Assembly (NCBI GenBank): GCA_003013855.2
Contig: ML058385.1
Span: 248,001-312,000, forward strand
From: Liriodendron chinense
Lineage: Eukaryota; Streptophyta; Magnoliopsida; Magnoliales; Magnoliaceae
Length of the DNA: 64,000 nt
Reading direction: 5' to 3'
Below the pieces are notes generated by a model. The model saw nothing but the letters and a program-made list of their open reading frames with translations, searched no databases and was not told where the DNA came from. Below, one piece after another: positions 10,415 through 21,728 of the stretch; position 1 is the first letter of the stretch; each line of letters starts with the position of its first letter. The translations under genes were made by a program, and so were the position numbers.

Positions 10415-10764
10415 AAGATGGTCATCCTTGCGCATCGGTCGGGGAGGAGCGGTACTCTCAGCCTCAGGGCCCACTTCCGAGACCCCTCCCGCTTAAGTGA
10501 CCTCAGTCACCTCGTTCTCGGCGGCTGCTCTTTCCTCCGTAGCTGTGATAGCCGCAACCTTTTCGAACTCTCCCATGTTGAAAGATGGAGACATTCGTTA
10601 CACCACTCGCAGTGCGAAGTCGCGACCAGCATCGTACGACTCATATCTTTCATCATCGTACAACTGCGAGGTCCGGAACTTCGTTATGGCTCGAGCCCCT
10701 TCTTTGGAGAGCATCTTGACAAGGGCCACTCTCTCCTCCTCCCAATGGATCGAGTCAAAGACCA
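10415..10764 (-). pseudogene. Tat-B antisense extra ORF, truncated
   Basis: Reading leftwards from the GL junction, the minus strand encodes HWEEERVALVKMLSKEGARA and LYDDERYESYDAGRDFALRV. After a stop it continues with SFNMGEFEKVAAITATEERA, then a Pro-, Glu- and Ala-rich tail. This acidic, helical C-terminus resembles the antisense coding traces of the other Tat elements in position and composition, not in clear sequence. The N-terminus is cut off at 10,765. It is probably the remnant of an extra ORF; function unknown. Confidence 0.55.
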
Positions 10765-13197
10765 CCATATCGTGTGTATCCCATCCACACCGTCCGTTTA
10801 CCTTTAGGACGAGTGTGGGGCTCATCCTCGACGTTAGTATGTCCTCTATGCCATCCATTATATGGAGCCTATCTTGCAGTATGAGGTTAGACCTGTCGCC
10901 CCTTTTTGGACCTCATCGTATTGATCATCTATATCAGATTACCCTACCATTTATGATTCTCTGTCATGACCTGTCTATCTTGCAACCCGTTCTATAACAT
11001 TCCTTTTACGGACCATTAATGTGTTTATCTCAACTGTACTACAGGATTATGGGTCTCGGCATGATCTTGGGTATTCTACTCTTGCCGCTCAAGTAGGTTC
11101 TACCTTTGATGTGTCGGTAGTGTATTCAATCATTTTCCTTCCATTTGGGTTATCTGAATGTTGAAGGTTAATCCACACCGTTCAGTTGTTGGACCATCTG
11201 TGTTGTTGTATACCATCCATTTAGAGTCTTATCTCTTTATGTTTGCTTGTAGTATAAGTGAATTATCTTTTTATGCTATTTTTAGTATGTCTGTTGCCAC
11301 ACGTAGTGTTGTTGGAATACTCATATGTGATCTTTATACTATATGCTTCGACGACCACCATACATGTGTAATGAGTATGCATCCCGAATCACCATTGTTA
11401 GTTGGGGACTACTAGGGCATAAACGCATTCATAAAGCATTCGAGATGTAGTTGCGCAAATATAATTCACGTGCTCTCTATCGCAAACCTCTCCAATAGGT
11501 ATGGGACTATTCGAGGACAGGAGTCTATCATCCTGACTTACACTGTATGGTAGGAATAGCTTAGCATACCTTGTAGCCCTTGGTGCGAGATTCCCTGGCT
11601 AGCGACATCCCGCACTATGACTCGATCATTCATATGTGTCCCCTCATTTTAATCATATCTCAAATATGTTGGACTAGATTGTTTTATTGCCATCGTGGTA
11701 GATTGACTACTTATTGGCACTCTTACTGTATGCTTGGCTCATGCATCATGAATGCTTGGCTCATCTGATTGTCTTGTATTAACTGGCCATATCGGCCGCG
11801 ATTGTCGTGCAGTTCATTACCAGCTGACGGTGACATTGTGTTTGAGACCTTATAGTTTTATGGTGCTCTTTGGAGACTTGCACGGGCATGTCGTCCCGCG
11901 TTTGTATGCATGGTTGCATTTCGCACCGTCTGCTTGTGCCGCATATAGCATGGTTACTACGTTGCAACCACAGCTCTATCGTGGTTTGCAGAACACCGAA
12001 AATATGTGATCTTTAAACTGGATGCCAAAGATGTCCCTGGGTGAAAGTCCCTGATCCCGTTGGTACCAAGGTGGGTGCTCCATTCAAGGACCGGGTGGTT
12101 TAATCATACACCAGTATGCCGAATACCAAACGGCGGTGTTTTCCACTGCACGTGGTCAGTTTGGAAGGAGGTCTGACCTAACCTGCCGGAAGAGTGTTGG
12201 CAAAGTGGGTTGAGTTTGACCAGCTGTGAGTAGGTCCGTTATTGCACTAGATAGGCTTTGGCATTCTACTGGTGAGTAGTGAGGTCTATGAGACCCCGGT
12301 GATGTTCCGTTTCAGAGATGGTATTGGTATCAGTGATGTGACTGATGTTTTGTATGGTGTGGGATGGTACTGATGTGGGCGGGTGTGATGTGGGCGGGCT
12401 ATAAGCCTGGGCGAGCTACCACACTGGGCGAGCTACCAGTTCCGAGTCCTGCATTGCTTGGGCGATCGCGATATGACTGTTCGTATCTGGACCACTGTAC
12501 TGAGAGGTGGTGATTTGCATACATGCATTGGATCATTGAATGTGACATTAGGCCCTGTAGGCCATTGCATAGTATGAGTATATAGCCTTGGTAGGCTGGT
12601 TACCTGTATTACATGCTTGCATAGCCATGGCAGGCTAGTTATCTGTATTGCATGCTTGCATAGCCGTGGTAGGCTGGTTATTCATATCACATGATTGTGT
12701 AGCTTAATTTGGCTAAGTTTTGGTTTAGATTTCTCATCATGCTTTACTGCTTACTCTGATATTTATCATGCTTGCCATACGCATTGCGCATGCACACACG
12801 CACTCACAAAGCTTCGTTCGAAGCTTATGCACGTTTGTTACGCTGCAGGTTATACCAGAGTGTATCAGCAACGTTGAGTTGGAGTTGGGAGTGTAATAGC
12901 AGGAGGTGTCGGATCGTGCACAGTTTTTATATTTACGCATTGTGTATTTACCTTTCAGTACTGTATGTAAACGAAATGACTTAGTGGAAATATTATGTTT
13001 GTCTTTGATGGTACTCATATGGTGATGCTCATGTTTCAAAAAAAAAAAATTCAGACCCTAAAATCCTTCTTGTGGTGTCCCAAGATCGGAACCTGGCTTG
13101 TGAGGTTAGGATCTAAGATCGGGATATTACGGAGACTGCCACCTCTGAATTCGGGTTACGGCGAATGGACGTCGAGAGCCGAATTTGGGGCGTGACA
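10765..13197 (+). repeat. GL LTR, 3' part (plus orientation)
   Basis: Nearly collinear with 30,752-33,169 and 37,655-40,077 of the complete element, ending at the true LTR terminus GGGGCGTGACA (13197). The start is a break against the Tat-B antisense ORF. Short ORFs inside (for example 11,158-11,415 and 11,752-12,009) recur in the other copies only because the DNA itself is conserved. It contains the 39-bp tandem repeat at 12,584. No coding function seen. Confidence 0.92.
12584..12717 (+). repeat. 39-bp tandem repeat in GL LTR
   Basis: Three full units and part of a fourth beginning 'agccNtggYaggctNgttA', each 39 bp. The same array occurs at 32,560-32,693 and 39,468-39,600, so it is a fixed part of the GL LTR, about 600 bp from its 3' end. 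Confidence 0.85.
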
Positions 13198-13600
13198 GGT
13201 AAACCAGTAAAATCTATATCTTTGACCAATTATGCATGATTAACTATGTTTAGAAAGTTACATTTTCTTGTTAATCATGTTCCTTAGCATGCTCCATGTT
13301 TTAAAGTTCATTCACCCTATACTCTCCTTGTTAGCATGTACTTATAGTTATAACTGCGACATACTATCTACTCTTACCTTAACCTTATTGATATATCATT
13401 AAGGGGGAGAGAATAGTTTGTCAATTGCTGACAAAAAGGGGAGGAATGATCAAGTCCCACAAAAACTAGTTTGCTATGTTTTGTGATGCAGGGATTGATA
13501 GGTTATGGGGGAGCAAACTAAAGAGGAGCTGCTTAGTTAGGCATGTCAAGAGTCCTATATTTATTTCATTATCAATGTAATCTCTTGTTCATGTATTTGT
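13198..13600 (+). mobile_element. Copia fragment related to C2 internal 3' region
   Basis: Plus-strand match to the minus strand of C2 at about 47,630-47,990. Shared phrases are 'ctttgaccaattatgcatgattaacta', 'ttaagggggagagaatagtttgtcaattg' and 'cattatcaatgtaatctcttgttcatg'. This is noncoding sequence lying just before the C2 polypurine tract. A GL LTR terminus abuts its left end and an inverted GL fragment its right end, so only a scrap of the copia element remains. Confidence 0.85.
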
Positions 13601-16502
13601 TTCTTATTTTCTACGTGTGGCCCACCCAAAATTGGGCCCACACCCCTGCCAAGAAGAACGACAAGGTATACCCAACATTCATCAAGGTGGGACCCAAAGT
13701 TGGGTCCCATCACCTTTGGTTGGATGGAAAAATAAACATTACAATGGCCCCAAGGAAGGTTTCGAAGGTGGGCATCAATGACCACTGTTTCCTACAATGT
13801 GGTCCACCTGAGGTTTGTATTTACCTCATTATGAGGGCCCACAGCCCTAAAATAATATGGAAAAATAGATGGTCGGCATAGATAAAACAGATGCATCGTG
13901 GTGGGACCCACAGGGTAGGCCACCTACTGGGTAGCGTGCCAAAGCACGCTGCTTGGAGCATGGCACCCAAATGGGCCCCAAGAGTTTTGAATCAAACTGA
14001 TATTTTGTTTTTTCCTTCATCCATATACATGTGATCTTATGAACAGGTTGAATGACAAATAAACATCACTATAGGGCTGGGAAGGTTTCAACGGTGGAAT
14101 TCATTATTCCCACTGTTTCCCATGACATGGTCCACTTGAGGTTTGGATATGCTTAAATTTTGAGCTCAGCCACTAAAACGAGCTGGAAAAGAATATGGAC
14201 GGAATTGATAAAGCACATACATTCTAGGTGGGTCCCACGAGTGGGCCACCGGCTTGGCAGACCCCCTTATTTATTTATTTATTACGTGGGGCCCACAGAA
14301 GCTTTCGATCAAGCTGATATTTTTGCTTTCCCTCTTCCACACGTGTGTGGAATTATGAACAGGTTGGATCTCAAATAAACATCATGGCGGACCGTAGGAA
14401 GGTCTCAACTGTCTGTCACTGTCCCCACTGTTTGCTTACAAGTGGGGTCCACTTGAGATTTGCATCTGTCTCATTCTTCATATCATGCCCTAAAATGATC
14501 TCCCCAAATGGATGGACGGTCTGGATCTAACAAGTACAACACGGTGGGCCCATTGAAGTTGGTGACGTCACGGCAGTAGCGAGATAGCTACTCAACCTGC
14601 CGCTATCTACTCCCAGCGTCAGATACGCTGGGAGCGTTGTTTTTATCATTATTATTTTTTTTGTTTTTCTGTGGTTTTAGTCTAGTGGGGCCCACAAGGG
14701 GACGATCCATTCCATCTATCAGGTTCCCCATCTCGTGGGGGACCCAATGAGCCCTCTATTGGGCATATTACGTGGGCTACAAATACCAAAGTGGAACGAG
14801 GAAAGCTCGACAGTAGACATCATTATTTCCACTGTTTCGTGTGGTGCGGACCACTTAAGATTTGGATCGGTTTCATATTTGGGCCTTGGCCCTAAAATGA
14901 TCTGGGGAAAACAAATAGACGGTGTGGATACAACATAAACATCAAGGTGGGTCCCACGAGTGGGGGCCCATTCACAGCGTCCAGGTGACGCTGGACTGTT
15001 CCAGCGTTCTGACGCTGTGAACGTCCAGCGTCCCCAGCCTTTTTTTTTGTTTTTGTTTTTCTTCTCTTAGTTTATATCAAGTGGGGCCCACATGGGTATA
15101 ATCCAATCCGTTCATCAAGTTTCCCAGCTCATTGGGGACCTAATAAGCCTAATGTTGGGCAGGTGATTCCGTCTACAAACATCACGGTGGGCCACGGAAG
15201 TTTCAATAGTGGTCATCGTTCTCTCCACTGTTTTCTATGGTGTAGTCCACTCGAGATCTGGATCTACTGCATTTTTGGTACCCAGCCTTAAAATAGGCTG
15301 GAGAAACAGATGGACTTCGTGGATTGAATACATGCATCAAGGTGGGTCCCACGAGTGGGGACCCACAGTCAACGCCCAAAAGGGCTTTGAGCCTAGGCGC
15401 TGCTGGACAGGAGCGTTCTCTGGACGCTGACTGTCCAGTGGCCCTCTTCTTCTTCTTTTTTTTTTCTTTTTTTTGTAAATACTTCTTTTTTTTTTCTTTT
15501 GTGCCTTGACCAGTGGGGTCCACACGTGCAGGATCTACTCCATTCATCAGCTGGGCCATCTCATGGTGGGCCCAATTAGCTTTGGATCAAGATAATCCTT
15601 ATTTTTACCCTTTATCCATATCTTTGTGTTTTAAAGAATGGGGAAGAAAAGAAAATCAAGCATCATGGTGGGCCATTGGCCACACTAATCATGCCACAAA
15701 ATGAGTCCCCAAGTGGGATCCACACCATCAAAAGGTGGGACCCACTTGAATCCTAGATTCTACACAAAACCTAATAGGAACATGGATGCACTCACAATGA
15801 TGGTTGGATGGTCGGATGGGATTGGATTGCCGATCGGACGGTCCGGATGATGATCGGGGTCCTCTAAGCTTGATCTTCACCTTCAATTCCTCTAACTCTC
15901 TCTTTCTCTCTCTTGATCTCCCTCTAAATCTCTCTCTACTTCTCTCTCTTCTCTCTCTTCTCTTTCTTTCTCTTTCTCTCTCCTTTCTCTCTTTCTTGCA
16001 AACATGGAAAAATGAGAAGGCCACCCCCCCTACGTATGGATCTTGTATGGGTAGAGAGGGGGGTGCATGAGGTGATGATGATGATGATGGGAGAGGGCAT
16101 GGGAGGTATGGGTTGTGTTGACTTTGGAGGTGAGAGAGTGATGGGGTAGGTATGGTGTGTGTAGACTAGGGTGATGAGAGGGGTATGGGTGCGGGTGATG
16201 GTGATTATTTGATTGATTTGGCATATTCTTGGGATTTGTGCAAGTGGGGCCCACGTCACACGCGCGTTGCGCGGCCCACCTCGAATTGCGCAAAAGTACG
16301 CATCTTTCACACCGGGTATCGCAATGGGGCGTACCGCGCGGCGTTGGAATCGCAACGCTTAGGCGGTCCCCGGGGTATAGGTCTTGGGTCGATGAGGTAC
16401 TAAAATAGGGTCGCGATCAAGGCACGCTAATCTGGTCCATCCAGGACGTACCGGTACCGGAAACTAAACGTAAGGAGGGCAATTCATAGTACGGGTCTTA
16501 CA
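13601..16502 (-). repeat. GL LTR, 5' part (minus orientation)
   Basis: Reverse-strand counterpart of about 26,821-30,023. It ends at the genuine LTR start (minus-strand TGTAAGACCCGTAC, at 16502), next to AAAAG in the Tat-C LTR. Along it recur GTGGGNCCCAC motifs, GACGCTGG-type dyads (14,600; 14,990; 15,390), T-rich tracts and a CT/GA tract at 15,890-16,000. It lacks the LTR 3' half. No gene seen in 2.9 kb. Confidence 0.9.
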
Positions 16503-16632
16503 AAAAGAACTCGATTATAATGAATAAAACGAATGGAATGATGAATGTCTCTCTCTGTTTGTCTTACAAAATATTGGAATATTACTCTCTTGTTTTCCGT
16601 ATATATACAAACACAATTTTGTTGTGTAAACA
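16503..16632 (+). repeat. Tat-C 5' LTR remnant
   Basis: The last 130 bp of the LTR, matching 41,080-41,207 closely ('aatggaatgatgaatgtctc', ending 'ttgttgtgtaaaca'). The rest was displaced by the GL insertion ending at 16502. In the 3' copy 'AAAAG' is followed by 'AAC', so the GL LTR probably inserted after AAAAG. Confidence 0.88.
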
Positions 16633-16635
16633 AAA

Positions 16636-16652
16636 TGGTGACTCTACTGGGG
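16636..16652 (+). promoter_or_regulatory. Tat-C primer binding site
   Basis: TGGTGACTCTACTGGGG, three bases after the LTR end. It differs from the Met-type sites of C1 and GL. Sites of the form TGGCGACTCTGCTGGGG in Tat/Ogre elements are usually assigned to tRNA-Arg; I have not checked the tRNA match. Confidence 0.7.
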
Positions 16653-16919
16653 AATTTATTAGGAGTATTATTCTAATATTAACTAGACATTAAAAGATCT
16701 TTTCAAGGCGCTTCCAAGCGCCAAAATGGCGACTCTCAATCGGAACATTCCACCCTTCATCTCTAGAACAAGATGTCATATAATACAATAGAACTAATTT
16801 ATAATATCTATGATCGTAGGTACATTGTTTAAAAAGACACTCAATGGTTTTATTAACATACAAAACAATCTTCAGGTTCATTCCTGGAGGATTCACCGTT
16901 ACATACGAGAATCAAGTAG

Positions 16920-17542
16920 CACCATGTAAAAATAAAGGATACCGAGAACAAAGTAGCTGCAGCCGGAGTAGTGTCAGCATCACCAATCTCTAAAGACACT
17001 AATGATGGCTGGACAAAAGTACAATCAAGGAAGAGAAGAGCGCTCCTCAAAGCCACGGTTAAAACTGCATTAAAGGGGCCTCGTCTAGGCATAATCCAAT
17101 CATGGCACCACCAACTTTATATCTAGGAGAAGCGGAAGTTTCCTTTACTAATAAGGATTTCCCCGCACTGCCCGATTCCCCCACTGCATCAAGGCGACTG
17201 AACAAAGCACTGATAATCTACAAGTCCGCCATCGCGATATCGAAATTTGCTAGAGATATGCCTTATAGAGTGACACACCCTGAATATACAAACTCCTCCG
17301 GGTCTAATAACCCAGAGTCGAGTAGCAGTAATTCAGGATCATTCACTTCATCAATCATAAGGTCACCCTCGTCGACAAATTCGTCAGACAAAGAAGTTGC
17401 TGTCCTTGTAGCCGAAACTAGTCGAGATGCTCAAACAATGAAAGAACACTTCGAAGAAATGGCACGCGCCCAAGCTCTGCAGATGGAAGAATGCAGAAAT
17501 ATGCGTGAAACGCTCTCCATGATGGCTTATACGATGTCCTAA
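16920..17542 (+). pseudogene. gag: Tat-C gag N-terminal region
   Basis: Start of ORF1. An early frame encodes KVAAAGVVSASPISKDTNDG and a basic stretch (KVQSRKRRALLKATVKTALK). The next frame opens at ATG 17102 for 146 codons: YLGEAEVSFTNKDFPALPDS, a Ser/Asn-rich linker, then EEMARAQALQMEECRNMRET, probably a short coiled coil. The two frames overlap near 17,095, so there is one frameshift. It matches the long, poorly conserved N-terminal region before capsid in large Tat elements. The leader from 16,653 to 16,919 shows no coding sign. Confidence 0.65.
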
Positions 17543-17793
17543 AATGTCATTCCTCCCACCAATATCGCAGCAAAAAATGCTGACATTCCAGTTGAAGAGT
17601 CATAGCCACCTTGAGCCATGTCCCATGAGTCAGCTCTGGTCTCCCCACACAGGATTAATACAGATGAAATCAAACAAATGATAGCCGACACCGTATGACT
17701 AGAAGGAGAAAGAAGGCAAAGAGAAAGATTCCAGTATCAAACCCCTTACCTCAAAGAAGTGGAAGACATACTGTGGTGGCTTTAAGTGCCTAG

Positions 17794-18257
17794 ATTTTCA
17801 GAAGTTCAACGGTGAAGGATCATCTGACGAACACATGATGCACTTCATAACAATGATGGGAAGTTACGCAGCAATACCGCAATATTGTTTGCGGTTGTTT
17901 GGATCCACATTAACTAGGAAGGCGTTCAGATGGTACGCAGCTTTGGCACTAGGATCCATGCGTACTTAGGTACAGATGCAGGAAGCGTTTATGACAAATT
18001 TCTTTTCCACCGAGAGGGAAGTCAGTCTTACCGAACTAGAAGTTGTTCGACAAAGGAAATCAGAGCCGGTAGATAAATTCATTACACGCTGGACAACTTT
18101 AAGCACGTCTTGCAAACATCTAGCAAGAAAAGGTGAACAGGTTGAAATGTGCATCAGATGTATGGAACTGGAAATTGCATTAAGTCTGACAGGAGCAAAA
18201 GTGTATACGTTCCAAGAATTAGCTACCATAGCACATGCTTTAGAAAATATGATATGA
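17794..18257 (+). pseudogene. gag: Tat-C gag-like domain 1 of 3
   Basis: Retrotrans_gag capsid domain in one frame with a single TAG at about 17,969. Recognisable pieces are FQKFNGEGSSDEHMMHFITM, AFRWYAALALGSMRT, QMQEAFMTNFFSTEREVSL and the conserved tail SEPVDKFITRWTTLSTSCK. This is the canonical capsid of the family: it is followed by the CHHC knuckle, as in Tat-B. Confidence 0.87.
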
Positions 18258-18473
18258 AAAGTACCTGCCTTTCGTATAGAGTCTACGTGGCGAACTTCAA
18301 GCAGAACATCTGCCAACGTAATCAATAAGAGAAAAGGAAAAAATAGAATACCAAAGTAAAGTAAGAGACTCCCAACAAGAAGGATGGAGTTATAAAATAG
18401 GCCTGCAAAAAAAGAGATACAGAAGGTTGAACAATCAAGATGACTTCACGTTTGATGCTGATATGTACTCCCC

Positions 18474-18842
18474 ATGATGAACCAATTAATCGAAGCAGGA
18501 ACGATTGAATTACCTCCGTCACGACAACTTGATGAGGCCAATAAGAGTACAGAAAAAGACTATTGCCACTATCATCGGATGCTCAAACATCCGACTGAGA
18601 GATGTTACACCATTAAAGTTATTTTGCAACAAATGGTCGAAAGAGGAGAAATTGTCATCGAAAAAGAAAAAGAAAAAGGAAAGAAGGCAGCTGCTAATAC
18701 AACATCTGCAAAGATAGCCAACAACGAATCAGGAGATGATTTACAAGGGTCCTCCTCAGTACTCCTTCCAGGGCACAAAAGCTCAGAAGTCGAGGACTAT
18801 GGAAAAATCCTTGACAAGAGAAAAGCAATCCAAAGTAGATAA
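18474..18842 (+). pseudogene. gag: Tat-C CHHC knuckle region
   Basis: Open stretch of 122 codons. The motif CHYHRMLKHPTERC (C-x2-H-x4-H-x4-C) is at about 18,562-18,603, followed by IKVILQQMVERGEIVIEKEK and a Lys-rich tail. It is the counterpart of the Tat-B knuckle at 5,876. In ordinary elements the protease follows soon after; here two more gag-like domains intervene. Confidence 0.85.
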
Positions 18843-18984
18843 TGGAAAGCAGAATTGCAATACAATGTATGATTGTATCAGCAGCGCCAGTCACAAGGAA
18901 TTGAAGGCAAGAAAGAATTAATACAACTCTAGGAGTCAAGCCCCGCCGTTTATCTCGACGCCGCAGGGGACGAAAAACTCCAAA

Positions 18985-19470
18985 TGCTAAAATGCCAGTA
19001 TTTTCAGCACATGAATCACCTCTCGATCATCTACTGTAGTTCAATAGATATTGTGATCGTCTAAAAATCAGTAAAGACCAATGGCTCAAAAGGTTCCAAG
19101 AAACTTTGATCAGTCCTGCGTGGATCTAGTACGAATCAGGAGCTGTACAAAAGCTGAAAAGTTGGGAACGATTCACTGACTTATTCATGCTGAGATTTTG
19201 GACACCGAGGAGAGAAGTTACGCTGGTAGAATTGATAAGATGAAAGATAACCCCAAAAGAATGCCGTTATCAGTACATTATGAAGTGGAGAAACGTGATA
19301 GTCAGCTCACACAAACTGCTCGAAAGAACAGAAGTTGAGTTAGTAAAAACATGCGCCGAAAGCGCAGGAATAGGATTTTATAAAGGACACGAACTACCAT
19401 GTTTGATCTGATGAAAGAAGTGGCAACCCTTGAGCCAGACAGAATGCGAGACCGGACAGTAATCCATTTC
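18985..19470 (+). pseudogene. gag: Tat-C gag-like domain 2 of 3
   Basis: A second capsid-like stretch in one frame with several stops. Pieces are SAHESPLDHLL, YCDRLKISKDQWLKRFQETL, then LKSWERFTDLFMLRFWTPRR followed by EVTLVELIR, and ECRYQYIMKWRNVIV. The pattern SP-DHLL, a helix, SW--F---F--RF, VTL-EL, then a W-RN segment parallels domains 1 and 3. Similarity between the copies is low, so the duplication would be ancient. No zinc knuckle follows. The assignment is by eye and needs profile support. Confidence 0.65.
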
Positions 19471-19521
19471 TTTGATAGCACGCACGCAAAAAGGGTATAG
19501 AAGTTACTAAATTCTGCCGCG

Positions 19522-20109
19522 ATGGAGCCACTGAAGCATGTGAAAGCTCACAAAGGAAAATACCCGCTAGGTCTTCCTAAGTTTGCCCTCTTTAAAGAAG
19601 ATATGCAGTCGCCCATAGAACACTTGTTGACATATGAGAGAGCAGCATACTTCAGAGGAAATGTCTCAAAAGAATATTTGGCATGGAGTTTCGTCTATTC
19701 CCTAACCACATTTGGAAGCGCTATGGCCTGGTACTTCACCCTCCCGGGAGGCACAATTGCAAGCTGGCAAGATCTGAAAGAGGCATTCGTGTTGCGATTC
19801 TACAAATATAATATAAGAATCACGAAGACACAGATGGTACAAACGGTTCAACATCCAGGAGAAGATGTACTAGATTTCGTACGAAGATTGTGGAATACCA
19901 GATCCTATTGTCTTTCCTCGCCTCTATCAGAAATTATGACGGTGAAAGAATGTATACGTTCCACTATTTTAAGAGAGCGATTGTTACCAAGAAATACGAT
20001 AGCCTTGCAAAGTCTCCAGCAGTTATTAAGAGAGTTGGTCACGCAGTTCCACAAAATCTATAATGTTATGACAGTTCAAGCTGTAGGAGAACTACCGAAC
20101 ATTGTGTAA
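19522..20109 (+). pseudogene. gag: Tat-C gag-like domain 3 of 3
   Basis: An uninterrupted 195-codon frame from ATG 19522. It shows KYPLGLPKFALFKEDMQSPI, EHLLTYERAAYFRGN, the aromatic segment AMAWYFTLPGGTIASWQDLK, EAFVLRFYKYN and a C-terminal helical part (GEDVLDFVRRLWNTRSYC). The pattern AxAWYxxLP...SWxxLxxxFxxRF is the core signature of Retrotrans_gag. It sits directly upstream of the protease with no knuckle. Unlike domain 2 its frame is intact, which may mean younger decay or chance. Confidence 0.75.
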
Positions 20110-20166
20110 ATCTCTTATTGAAACTCAACAGAAAGCAACATAATAGATCTACTATCAGGAAAACAA

Positions 20167-21096
20167 TTGTTGAGATCATCGCATGACCAAGGAAATACTG
20201 ATAGCCAGGAAGATGCTCCGGACAAATCTTCCAAGCAAGAAATAGTCTCAAGAAATGACAGAATGACTGAAAAGCAATTGCAAATGGAAGACTTGACAAC
20301 ATCAGAAGTCGCATATGATGTAGTGGGCCATTTGAAGAGAATCCTTGCCAGATTGAGCATAAATGATGCCTTAAAATTATCAAAGAATTTTCGAGAAGTA
20401 TTAACACAGGCACTATCAGATGATGAGGTTCGAGAAGTGCTAGTGACAGAGATGGAGAGTGCCGATGATGGGAAAGATGAATGCAGAAGCTGGAATACCA
20501 TGTCAGAAAGAATCGAAGCAACTCACTGCATGTCGACCATAACTTTCATAGACAAAGACTTGATGCTGGCAGAAAAAGAGCATAACAGGCCCCTGATGGT
20601 CACAAGCTGCATCAACAACAAGCAAGTGAAGCGTATAATGATCGACAACGGGTCCGCAGTTAACCTTATGCCTCTCAGCATGGTGTTAAAGCTGGGATAT
20701 AAGTGCCACCAGCTATGACCCAGTAAAATGTTGATACAAGGATTTAATCAAAACGGTCAAAAGGCACTAGGTACAATTACAATGATGTTGGAAATCGAGC
20801 ATCTGGTAACTAAAGTAACTTGTCACATTATTGACGCATTGACAACATATAATTTGCTGCTTGGAAGACCGTGGATGCACCGGTATGGAATGGTCCCTTC
20901 CACATTGTATCAATGCTTTAAGTTCTATCAAAACGGAATGCAGTATAGAATAGCAGCAAATGAAAGACCGTATATAGTCGCAGAGTCCTTCGCGGATGCA
21001 CGGTACTACGACGTATTCACTGATGAAGGACAAGAACTTAACGCAGAACAAGAACAGGGAAAGATGAAAGGAAAAAATGGTCGTCGAAATGTTTAA
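20167..21096 (+). pseudogene. pol: Tat-C aspartic protease
   Basis: Two open frames, 20167-20718 and 20728-21096, separated by a TGA. The active site reads MIDNGSAVNLMPLSMVLKLG, with Asn replacing Thr of the usual D-T-G, a change I also know from other plant gypsy elements. The second motif is TYNLLLGRPWMHRYG at about 20,845-20,890. Upstream, acidic spacer sequence (SDDEVREVLVTEMES) precedes the domain. Family function: cleavage of Gag-Pol. Confidence 0.85.
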
Positions 21097-21401
21097 AGAG
21101 GAAAGTATAGAAGGAACTAAAGATAAAGAAATTAAGGAAGTAAAGGCGAGGCCGAAAAGGTATTACTTTGTACCAGAGAACATGAGGCAATCAGGACAAC
21201 CTCCTCTAGTATCATTCTCAGCTGATGCGATGAAAACTTTCAAGCGAACTTCATAATCCCAGCACCACACGCGGAGCAAAGTAAGCCATTCTTGCTGGGC
21301 CCCCGAGAGTTTCATGTACCAAAAAGCTCAGCCCACATAAGCCAATAGAATTTTAGTCTTGTACGGATCAGAATAGCACGTATGAGAGTAATGAAACGCT
21401 G

Positions 21402-21662
21402 ATGACTATCAGCCTAAGGCCGAAAGAGCTAGAAAGGTATAGTTCTGCCAGTAAAAAGATCATGCAGACAATGGGCTTCGACTGTGAAGAACCTAAGGGC
21501 TTAAAGAACGGAGAAGGCATGGCAATTCCTATCGCGGTACTTCAAAAGAAACATAAAAAGTGTTTAGGATTGGGGGCATTTTATGAGGTTACACAAGCTA
21601 ATACGATTAGCAGAACTCTCCAGTCCAAAGAACGATGCACACCTAATGATGGAGAAACATAA
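21402..21662 (+). pseudogene. pol: Tat-C protease-RT linker
   Basis: An 86-codon frame with MQTMGFDCEEPKGLKNGEGM and KKHKKCLGLGAF. A Gly-rich linker of this form (LGLG near the end) is usual between protease and RT in plant gypsy polyproteins. The DNA on either side (21,097-21,401 and 21,663-21,728) continues the polyprotein in broken frames. Confidence 0.6.
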
Positions 21663-21728
21663 CAGAGCGAAGAAGCACTTGTCCATACAAAAGAAAGCGG
21701 TCAGCTCACAGTCGATCGGCTACGAGAG

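Larger units (their letters stand above)
5346..10764 (+). mobile_element. Tat-B: Ty3/gypsy (Tat lineage) internal region
   Basis: Gag-protease-RT-RNaseH-second RNaseH-integrase in one direction, followed by an antisense ORF. The second (archaeal-type) RNase H and the CHHC knuckle are Tat-lineage marks. Both LTRs and the gag start are missing; both edges abut GL LTR pieces in opposite orientations. Many stops and frameshifts show that it is dead. Confidence 0.9.

Noticed and set aside
11752..12009. 85-codon ORF conserved at 11,752, 31,745 and 38,653
   Set aside because: The three copies lie at the same place in GL LTRs, which are near-identical at DNA level. Third codon positions are not freer than others, and noncoding neighbours are equally conserved.
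12001..12330. Possible structured RNA or tRNA-like segment in the GL LTR
   Set aside because: No tRNA arms or anticodon could be folded by eye; conservation is explained by recent LTR copying.
15203..15559. Lys- and Phe-rich ORFs around homopolymer tracts (15,203-15,559; 28,018-28,275; 63,213-63,536)
   Set aside because: They are translations of poly-A/T and AAT microsatellites and GTGGGNCCCAC modules in the LTR; no protein family.
4810..16502. A single minus-oriented GL LTR running from 4,810 to 16,502 with nested insertions
   Set aside because: The flanking 5-mers differ (GTAGG and AAAAG), the middle of the LTR is missing and a plus-oriented half lies between.
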